DNA from: Oncomelania hupensis | Lineage: Eukaryota; Mollusca; Gastropoda; Littorinimorpha; Pomatiopsidae | Length of the DNA: 64,000 nucleotides | Assembly: GCA_036898135.1 (NCBI GenBank) | Contig: CM072525.1 | Location: 21,605,037-21,669,036 of the forward strand | Reading direction: 5' to 3' | Shown: piece after piece, positions 12,757 to 24,100 of the stretch | Layout: every line of letters starts with the position of its first letter | Position numbering within the stretch: the stretch's first letter is position 1 | Made by a program: the position numbers and the translations under genes | Notes under the pieces: generated by a model | What the model saw: only the letters and a program-made list of their open reading frames with translations | Told to the model about the DNA's origin: nothing | Database searches by the model: none

Positions 12757-14070
12757 TAAAGTGTTTTTTTTTACCTTGTGGAAAGCAGGCTGATGGTTGC
12801 TTTCATGCTTCTCACTGCAACAAAGTAATGTACAAACTGCTTGTGCACAAATAATTTACCAAAAGATACACACACATCCACACTGTCACCTAAGAAATCA
12901 AAAGCTGAATGAATGCCACACCTTTCTCAACTATAAACTCTAGTGCATCAATTAATCCCACGTAATACTAGATTTTGACAGGAAGACAATATATAGTGAA
13001 GATTAATCTACACATTCTCTGCGGTGTTGATGCGAGTGTGTGACTATCTTCCAACATCTGAGCAATTTCCCTGTGCAATGATTTGCTGTTGCTGTCCCTT
13101 AGTTGAATACATACTCTTACGTTTCCTGCGTGTACAAGGGTATGACCTAGGCTGTTTAAAAGCAAGAAGAAGATTACAACGTACGAATAGTTGGGATGCA
13201 GCGCATGGGCCTGGTCAGCGCTGACCATGTAGGATTTGGCGATGGCCTCTTCAAATGCGACAGGGTTGGTGGTCGTGGCGCTGATTCTACGCAGGACCAG
13301 CTCCTGGAAGGTGGACCCAGCGCCCTGAGCACTCTGAGAACCCACCTGTCATTTGGTGGGGGAAAAAAAAGAGGTGACTAAATTATAACAGATATGAAAA
13401 CACAAATAAATTCTAGGCAGAACAAGCTTCTGGAATGTTGACTCCATACCCTCGATACTCTGGAGAACCACCTGTCATCTGAGAATTTGAAAAGTAAATT
13501 AATGAACAAGTAAATTAAATATTAAATAACAGTAGCAGTAGCACGAGACAGATTTATTTATCAGTGAAGCCCATCTTGCATCCTATCTTTAACGAACCTG
13601 CAATATATGCAAGTAATTTACCTAATACTTATTTGCCATAGCAATTAGAAGATCGGTCTTTGAATTCTGTATTATTTACTTCAAGTAAATAAGTAAAGAC
13701 AATAATACATTAATTAATTACAGAAATTAATAAATACGAATAAATATCTAAAGGCAAAGAGGAATGAATAAATAAACTCTACACATAACAAACTACTTTA
13801 ATGTTGATGGTTGGCTTTATATAAGATTAAATAGCTTCTGAGTTGGGGATCATGCTTAAAAATTTTAACACAAGCAGACAAAAACATGGATGGAAAGATC
13901 TTTAATGCTGATTTTCTTAACAACAATTCTACACTATTTAATACACAAATAAAATATTCACCACTCTCCACCCCATCTCCCAATTTTTTTTCAAACCACT
14001 TAGATTTGGGATGAGTATGTAGATTTAAATTGTTGTAATGTGATTCATAAAACAGAATGGCTCACCAAAC

Positions 14071-14136
<66 letters not shown>

Positions 14137-15094
14137 TAACGAAAAATGTGTATCCTGCCAAATCTAGACAAAAATAGTGTACTCTACGCACAAACCAACA
14201 CTTTTGCAACATGCACACAACACACACATATCCTTGACATGTAAGAACATATAACAGAATAAGTGTTAGGTAAGTGAGAACATCACCCAGCACTTAAAAC
14301 ACTCACCTCTTCATTGTCAAAGAGGCTGATCATGCGAACATTGGGGTCTTGATCTAGACTACCGTCAGACAGAGACTCCAGCAGACCCTGAAACACAAAA
14401 CGACAGCCCGCGTCACTTCAAAAGACATAACTCTTTCATCGCCCTTGAAAAAAAAAAGACTCCTCGTCTTCTCCTTTCAGTGAGTGAGGATGACACAAAA
14501 GGTTAGCGCCAGTCCAACTAGGGCTTGGATGGGATCAGGTACTGACTGCATACAAAGCACCCAAATGAAGGGAGGGAGGAAACCGAAGTACTTAGAGTGT
14601 AAGGAAACGGGTGCCTAACCAACTGCACTACCCTGTTGAGAATGACCATTGAAAAAGCCCCTGGCCAATAAATGTACCTGGCAGCTGGAGTTACATCCTG
14701 ATTTCACTGTGCTCTGAGCAGCCCCTTGAGTTGGCGAGTGTCCTCGATACAAGCAATTCATTTCATTTTACCTCACAAGCGCAATAGGCATTCAGCAGGT
14801 TGTCCAGGCGAGGGGCGAAGATGAACTCTTCCAGGGCACCGCCGATAGCTGCTGGCTGGGTATCAGCCAGGCACAGATCAAAGTCCATCAGGTGCTCGGG
14901 GGACACACCCAGCTCCTCGCACAACAGCCTGATCAGCACAGGCGGGTGCTTGGAGGCCTGTAATACAGAAAAATAACAATGGTAACATTGACGACACTAG
15001 CAACCCTAACAACAATATTGCAATACTGCATTATCTTGATGCCGTAAAGGACCAACTGACACGATAATTTTGGTTGCATGTCAGGAGCATTGGC

Positions 15095-15148
<54 letters not shown>

Positions 15149-18100
15149 TAGGGGCCGGGTAGCTCAGTTGGTAAGAGCATCTTGCTAGTAACCGAAAGGT
15201 CGCTGGTTCGAATCCCGGATTGGTCAACGTGTGATCATATTATTTTCCCCTTTATCAACAACTGGCCCGCTGGTGTCAGTATAAATCGGTCCAGTAGTCA
15301 CCTATATGCGAAAGTGTCGTGTGACTATAATCTACAAACAATAATAATAATAATAATAATAAATAAATAAATAAAAAATAATAATTATTATATTATTATT
15401 ATTATTATAATTTTTTAATGAGTGTATTTATAAAGCGCATTTTCCTAAGTATAAATCAGTTCAAAGTGCAGAACTATCCCCTTGACAAGTTGCTTTTCAG
15501 ACCCCTGACAAAAGAGAAAGAAAGGAAAAGAAGAAGAATAGCAAGAAACTGTGGAACCCAAGATACAAGCACCATGAGTACACCTTCAGCTGTGGAAGTT
15601 TTTATGCGCTGTGTAAGTATCCCTTCATTCATTCGTTGGTTCAGATTCATTTCCAGTATCCGTGGTAATAATAATACTTACAGTGTTCTCACCAATCTCA
15701 CTGGCTTCTGGCTGTTCCTGCAGCTTAGCTTGGACGCAGGAGTGCAGCACTGGGCACCTAAAATGTAGAGAAACCCATTTAATCAACTCATAAATACTGC
15801 CTCTCTTTTTCATCTGTTGCTTGTTATTAGCCCATTCTACAGTGACAGTAATAAAAAACAACAACACCAATATGGAAAAATTTAACAACATCTTCTAGTA
15901 AGCAGGAAGAACAAATAAAATCTAACAGAAGGTAAGAAATTATTTTGCATTCACACACAACAAGTTCCTGAATCATGCCAGCCCTTTTTTTTACTCCAAA
16001 GTCCTCTGGATGTGATGGCAATCATAGTTCATAGCAATCATCCCAGTCACACCAGCCGCAATTGAGTGTCTGGCTCTCCTTAGACCCAAGGAAAGATACG
16101 AATCAACAAGAGAGAGGAGTAGGGCACTACCCTCACAAAACTGGCCCTGAGAAATGGAAGGTTCCCAACATCTTTTCCACCACAAGTAACAACACTTCGC
16201 TCTCTCTGAAAAATTATGGGGAGACATTTTACGGTGCACTGGTACTAAGCACATCGCTGTATTACGGTTCTGAAAATACGATTACGGCAAACTAGAGCAC
16301 ATATTCTTCTTCTTCTTTGTTCGACAGTTGTGTCAGGCTTTCCATCCAGATGCTGCCATGAACTGGGTTGTTCTTCTCAGGACTTGGTTTGCAGATCTGT
16401 GGATACAGGCCATGTCTGGTCATACACCAGGGGCTTGAAGGAGATGGCAACGCATGAAGAACATGTCCTGGCGTCTGGTCTCTATTGCCCCAGTCGCAGC
16501 AACCAGACTATGCTACAACTATTCTTCTTAGGTGTGCATTTAGGCCACAGTGTCCAGCTTGGAGGCGGAAGATGAATATATAGCAAATCATTGAACCCAA
16601 CACTGACTGTCGACACAAGTGTAGAAAGTAAAACTACTGTACACCAACACTTACAAGTGGGTTTCTTTGTTGGGTCCAAAGCTTTCATTGATGTCGCGTT
16701 GCAGATGGATGGCCAGGTGGGGGATGCGCAGAATCGGGCGACCCACGTTCACCAAGCGATGAACCATGTTAGGCCCATCCTGAACAATAAATCAATCAAT
16801 GCACCAATCATTTAATTATCCTCATGAAATCACAATCCATCACAAACCTAACAAACCAAATCAAACATCAACAAACATTCCCATCCTAACCAATAAATCA
16901 ACAATCATGCATCCAGTCACCTACCCATCCTAACCAATAAATCATCAATGAATCAATAAAACAAAATAAGTCTATCAAGTCTAATCAATTTAATAAGCAC
17001 TCACATAAAGTCATACAATGATCAAGTTTTAGCCTGAGCACAAAACAATCTTTCACTAATTGTTACCTGCTCAGTATGCTGCTGGAAGCTACAAGCTTGT
17101 TCATCGATCCTTTACATGTATTCCTTGATTTAGTATGTAAGTCCATGGACATTAATTTTGTCTCTGGACAACAACCATGACAATGAGGATGACATGACGA
17201 TGATGATGTTGATAGTGATGATGAACATGAGAGCAGAGAAGGGAGGAAAAATAAATAAAGTTTTAATAACTGACCTTGACAATGACCCTGCCAGCCACGG
17301 TGAGGTCACGGTCAAACCAGGTGCCCCAGATACCACCCCCATAGCACTCCACTCCAACCTGGCAGTAGCCATTGTGCACTTTGCCAGACACTGGTTTCAC
17401 CTGTATGGTCACAGAACATTGAGTTTACCTGTAACAGGTATGACCTAGGGCAAACAGGTAAAGATTGATTTTCTTCTTTCCAATCCAGCAATACATCTAC
17501 AATCAAATTGAAGCCCTTCCCCTTGTATCATGAACCCTTTCACTGCCAAGAAGGAATTGGACCAAGTTACAACTAGCCAAACAAATCTGGCTCGTGATCG
17601 TTAAAATTTACCCAATATTATAGCTTGAGCAGTATTAGCAATAACTGGATAAATCTCAAAATAGCGAGCGTTGTGGCCATGTGGTCTAAGGCGAGATGAA
17701 CTTGCCTTGTCCACAGGCCAGAAACCAATAGTGCCTGATAGGTGTGGGATCGATCCCACCTCGGGCCATTATGTTTCTCCTAATACTATTTACTTTCGAC
17801 TCGGGCAACATCTCTGGGGTTTTCTCTGGGTACTCCGGTTTTCTCCCCCAGCAAAATTTCAACAACAAAAGAAAAAGAACAAACAATAAAAACAATCTAA
17901 AAATAGGTAGAAGAGTGGGCTCGCTTGACAGAACTAAACCTGGTACAAAATCATCCAAACATGTTTTGAGCTGGGACACTTGTTGCTACTCTCTAGTACA
18001 ATTTGTTTAGGATGGGCTCCTTGCATCAAACCCGAGTTTCCAAGCTCTTGACCACACACTTGCAGTAGCTGAGAAGCTTACAAGTGGTTTTTTAAATGTC

Positions 18101-21100
18101 TGTTTGTGTTGTCATGAAGAGTCCTGAGCCTGCTTAAAATTATGACATTATGCCTCAGCAAGCTCAGGCACTTTATATGGTTGGTTGTTTCTTAACATAC
18201 TATTAAACTTACTACACAGGCCTGGTATCACATGACCTCAAGTGGTGAAGAGCAGGAAGCTGGAGTGCTCTAGGCAAATCACTCAACAACTTAAGACAAG
18301 ACAAATACACAAGATAAGCTGCATGCACAAATTATAGTCTCTAAACAATTTGTGGAAGAAAATGGATGTTCAGAAAGGTTTCATGGCCTGCTTCATCCGC
18401 GACCTATTACTACTACTACTCTGCTACTACTGCCACTACTACTACTGTAACTTCTACTACCACTACTATTATGACTCTATTACTACTACAACTACTATAA
18501 CTATGACTACTATACTACTACCACTACTATTATGACTGTACTACTACAAATCAACCACTACTATGACTATACTACTACTATGACCACAACAGCTACTTCT
18601 TTATTACTACTACTGAAACTACTACTACTTCAACTACAACTATTACTACTGCCACTACTACAACTACTACTAAGAAAACTTCCAGCAAAGACCACCTTGC
18701 AAGGACGTAAACACAGATGGGGACAAAGAAAAAGCAGAACAGATGATACCAAGACTCAAACTGGTCTAGCTATGTCACAAATCTTGATACTCATTTCTCT
18801 TTTTTCCCCCTTTCTTTCTCTACTCATTTATTTATATATTTATGTTTGTACTTACTTCATTAGTATTTTTTGTTATTTACCTTGAGACAAGGACTGTCAG
18901 TGTGAGCTCCGACAATGCTAAACCCGTTCCCTGGCACGTAGCGACCTCCCACTGCGAACGCAACGATGGTTGACTGATTCTTCGTCACAAAGTACTGTGA
19001 AACACGTGAAGGAGACACAACATAAATTTGCTTTAAGGATACAATTCAGTAACACACAAACATGCAGTGCAAACTTTCAGAGGTTTATTATTTTTTTATT
19101 ATTATTTTTCCAGATTTGTTTTTTTCAGTTGCATTCTATCTCTTCTATTAATTACCTTGCCCCTAGGATTAATGCTCCATGATTCTTTTTCACTCAGCTC
19201 CTGAAAGCCGTGAGAAATCAGCTTCTTCCTGACCTCATCCACCGCTGAAAAACAACAAAACATGTAAGACTCATTTTATGAAAGCATTACACATTATAAA
19301 TAACATCCAGCCCTCTTTCATCTGGTAAGACATATATCCACTCCCTGCGCTTTATTCACTCACACACCCCTTGTCTTCCATTATCAGCAAGACTTGAAAA
19401 AGAAGATAAAGAAATTATGGGATAAGGGAAGAAGAAGATGGATGGGAGGGGGAGGGGGAGAAAGAGAGAAAAATAGGGGGAAGGGGGAGGACAATCTTAA
19501 AAAAGAGTCTGAGGTCTAGATCAAAATTGTGAATTGAAAAAAAAAAGAAGAAAAAAAATGATCAAATTCACACTAAGAGATTATTTGCATATATTCATAA
19601 ATACTCTGGATCCTATATTCTAAACAGTAAATGTCATGTCCAAGCATTCAAAAGGTCATCTGATATAGCAAAGGAAGATGCAGGAACAGGTGACAACACA
19701 CACAAATGCAGTGGGATTGCCAAGGGTAACAATGCAGTGCCTGTAGTCTGAAGTGCCACTCAATGACTGCATTACAGGCACCTCTGCAATCAGGCCCGTG
19801 ACTTTCATGGGGACCTCAATGACTTTTGAGCTGCTTACATGCTTCATGCCCATCACAGAGCTTTCATCTCAATAATGTGCATTAATAAAACTCTTCTATG
19901 ATCCAGTGTAAAAGTTATACAAAATTACTTTGGACTTACCTTAAATACATAAAGCTACATATCGCTGTTACGTCTACAGATGTGCATATTATAAATGTGT
20001 GTATGTATGTATGTACAGTGGAGTCCGGGTATAACGAATCTCAAGGGGGGGAATTTCGGGTTCGTTACAAGCGGGATTCGCTGTTGAGATTTGTACTGTA
20101 AACGGAAGTACACACCGGTGATGAGTACACATCACAACATACAGTACGTAGATCGATCTAGGCCTACAAAGTTTATCAACAATGACTTCATTCAAGGCTA
20201 TTTATAGCAGCCAATGACAGTTATGACTTCAAGGCCTGGTTGACCTATGTACGAACTGGCATGCTTCTGCTGCTGTTCGCTATTGGCGATGAGCCAATTG
20301 AGGCAAAGTAGGCCAAGGGAATACATAAAGGGTTCGTTACAAGCGGAGATTCGTTATTTGCCTAGCTGGATTTGTTCGTTATAGGAAGGGATTAAATAAT
20401 AAGACAAAGAAGGGAGTGTGTCGGGAAATGGATGGTAGTACGCTAATCGCGGGTGTTCGTTATTCCAAGGTTCGTTATAGGTGGACTCCACTGTATGTGT
20501 CACGTCACCTGAATGGGATCAGTGACTTCAGCTCAAACAGCGAGTGGAGGGATGCAAACTCAAACTAAAAAAACTAACACAAATGCCAGATGAACATTTA
20601 TACTCTTTTATTCAACGCACACATAAGGAGAATGGGAAATCTAACCCAACCCCAACCCTTATCCGGACTCATAACCCCAACAATTAACAAACAATTACCT
20701 CCCTTCTCTAATCCGTGACTCCTGACACTGTACACAAGATGCCAACACAACCAAGATATTACAATATGAAGATAAAGCTAAAATAAGACCTAGACTTAGG
20801 AGCAAACTAGAAATGCAAAGCCCATATGACTCACATGCTCCTTATAAAACGTGCAATATTTAACAAAAAAATGAGTGCACAGAAAATAAATAAAATGAAA
20901 TGGTGGCCATTAAAATGCAAAGAAATACTGAGTTTGATCTTTTTATGCTCTTGACCTTGGGAGGACATTGACCTCTGGCTTCAAATACACTCAGGTACTA
21001 TCAAATAGTCAGCAAGAGTTGTATTATGCCCTTTCCTATCCCCCGCCTCCCTCACCAATAAAAACGGTGACCTTGGGATGACCTTGACCTTCAGTGAGTT

Positions 21101-24100
21101 TGACCTTGGGATGACCTTGACCCTCATGTGACCTCATGCATGCCTGATCAAATAACCCAATATTGTTGCATACAATGAATTGAATAAACAGCGATTCCAC
21201 TTTATAATGACCTATTATTTGTATGTTTTTGCAAGGCCTAAAATGACCTTGACCTTCAAAATCAAAGCAAAAATGGAACATATATGAAAGATCAATCTAC
21301 CAGCTCTAAAGGCAACAAGTTTGGACTTTATATCTCTCATAGTTTAGGGTCAAGGTAATTTCAAAGTACCTATACTAGCCCACTTCGGTCAGCTCCAAAG
21401 ACCTTGATCTTGGAGTGAGGTTGACCAAAATTGTGTCTCATTGATATCTATCATGCATGAAAGAATTATAAGTTCAATAGTAATAACCTAGAAAAAAGTG
21501 AAATTGTATGAAAATTTGTAATTTTTTGACTAACATTTGATGACCCTGTGACTCAACCTTTAGCTTGGTGAAGTCATTCATTCACTGATCATTTAAAAGG
21601 TCTCATTGGTACACACCATCTTACAAAGTTTGGCTGTGATAGTTGAAATAGGTTTTGAGTACTTAGCCATTGTACAGTTTTTGCACAGACAGATGGTGGA
21701 TCGCGGACAGACGGACATTTTTAAAAAAATATCATTTTTGGACTATTCATCTCGCACACATTTGCAAAAATCTGGAATTTTGTGTGTGGGTGGGTGAAGT
21801 ACATAGACTCACAATCCTAGGCAACGTAGTTTTATAATCTAACATAACAAATAAATGACATAAAGTTGCATAATCTAACATAACAAATAAATGACATAAA
21901 CATTGCTATGCATGTGAGTTACAAATAAAATATCTGAAGGTGACAGGTGTGTGGAGGTTGGATATGGTGAGGGTGGAGGTAGGAGGAATGAGAATGCATC
22001 CTTTAAGGCAAAGAGAAAGCATTTCTGCCCTTGAAAGTTGAAGTACTAGTCTCTATGCTAGCTTGGGTTTTGGCAGGGATTCTAGATTTCAGAGAAAAAT
22101 ATCTAAGGGATTCAAGATTCCAGATTCAAGAATACTTTATTATTTCAAACAGAAAAATTAAGAATTGTTTGCTGTACTATAACAAATTGCAATAAATGGG
22201 TAAGAAAAATACTATTACAAACATTCACTCATTAAAAGGTGGACAAAAATGCATGGACTATAACAAAGCAACAGGCAACAAAAATAAAGTAATAAAGGCA
22301 ACAATAAAGTAATACAATGCGAAAAGTCCCCAATGGAAAACAGTTGGAGGGGAGACAAAATTAAGTCAATCCAATACACACACGTATACAATACACAAAC
22401 TCACACACAAACACGTACACCATAACACACTTCTATTCATTCTGAGAGACATATATATTAACATTTTTTAGTAGTTGAATGGATTTGGGGACAAAGCTAG
22501 ATGTGGTTCGCACAGTGGAACACTTGGGTACACGGAAACAGCATGCAGGTGGGAGAACGTCATACTGTTTGACCAGAACATGTGTAGTGTCTCCGGTAAT
22601 CATCATAGACTGTTGCACAACACAACATTCATACAACTCATGCAGACCCTTCTGCTGCTCACCCACTACTTTTCCGCACACTTTCACCGCTCTGTCAAAC
22701 ACATTCTTGTTCTTCACACTCAAGCCACCATACCAGGATATAAAACCAAATGTAAGAACAGATTCAATAAAACACCTGTAAAAACAGCAGAGGATGGTTC
22801 TATGGAAGTCAATCAACATTTCTTAACATTCAGAGCAAGGTAGTTCTCTTTGCACCAGGTAGAAAATCGTTGAACATCCTGAAACTAGTGGGAGTTGGAG
22901 AGATCTTCGTGAGCCATATCAGCAGAGTACTTAATAAGAGGAGAGCCAGTACAGTCACTTGTGTAGAGAGTAAACAGGAAATGGGGGAGAACTGTACTTT
23001 GGAGGGCACCGGTAGAAGTGTTGTGAGAGTCAGAAAGTGTTTTATCGAAGCAAAGTATCTGTGACCAATTGACCAGAACATCGGTTATCCAGAGAATCAG
23101 TTTTGGATTAATTTCCAGCTTCAGAAGCTTTGAAGCCATTAGAAGAGGTTGAATAGTGTTAAAAGCGGACGAGAACTCAACAAAAAGAATTCAAACAAAT
23201 GAAGAGAAGAAGTGGGAATGGGGGAAGGGGAAGGGTGGGGTGGTACCTTCTTTTATTTGTTTTAACACTTGACCTGGAAAGATAAACTTTTCTTGGCTAA
23301 TTGCTAGGAGACAGGACTAAAATTATTACCTCCCTTGTCAGAAGTACAGCCATGGTCCTAAGTGTAGCAACAACACATGCCAAGAGTTGTCGTCCGTGAT
23401 GACGAATAGAGTTATCCCAAAGTGTGTCCACAGAACAGCAGTTTGAAATTACGCGCTATTTCTAAGCGAAAACTTATCAGAAATAAATAATTTTAACCAA
23501 TAATTATTAATGAAAGCCTGTAGCTTCGGGTTTTTTGCAAAAGGAGACGTCCGCGTTCTGGTAGCTGAAATGGCAATTGAAAAAGCGGGTTTTATCGTGA
23601 TAGTTGTTATTAAATAATAAGACCCCTCGCTAAAACTTTGTGTACAGATAATTGAACGCACTATTTCCATGTCAAAGCAAAAAAAATTTTGAAATTCGAC
23701 CGTAAAATACTTGAAAAAGTGGTTTTTAGTTCCTGCACGTAGCATCAACACATGCCAAGAGTTGTCGTCCGTGATGACAAATAGAGTTATCCCTTAGTGA
23801 TAGGCCTAATAACTCTGAATGATAGGCCTATTTTATGCTTACACACTTCAAAACATGGCTACTACATTACGGTCAGTGCTTCAAAATACAAATAATTTCT
23901 CATGCATAATACATTAAGTTTGAGTTTTTTTTAATTTGTTTACAAAGATCACATCGAGGACTAACTTATTAAAGCGTTAAATTAACATTCTGTCCAATAT
24001 ATAAGCAGGCCATCGGCCGGTCACCTAAAATGGAAAAAGAGCTGAAACTGTTGATTCGGCGTTTTTTCTTTAATGGCTATAAAAAAAAAAAAGTTTTCGA

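Noticed and set aside
15151..15228. A functional tRNA gene
   Set aside because: A and B boxes are clear, but the acceptor stem does not pair and the head is fused to a SINE body. The same applies at 32985-33052.
16290..16570. Possible exon or repeat in a DNPEP intron
   Set aside because: GC-richer than its surroundings and it looks repeat-like, but no second copy is in the window and no exon frame fits, so I cannot support a call.
18350..18885. Leu/Tyr-rich membrane-like proteins
   Set aside because: Translations of the TAC/ACT trinucleotide tract in a DNPEP intron.
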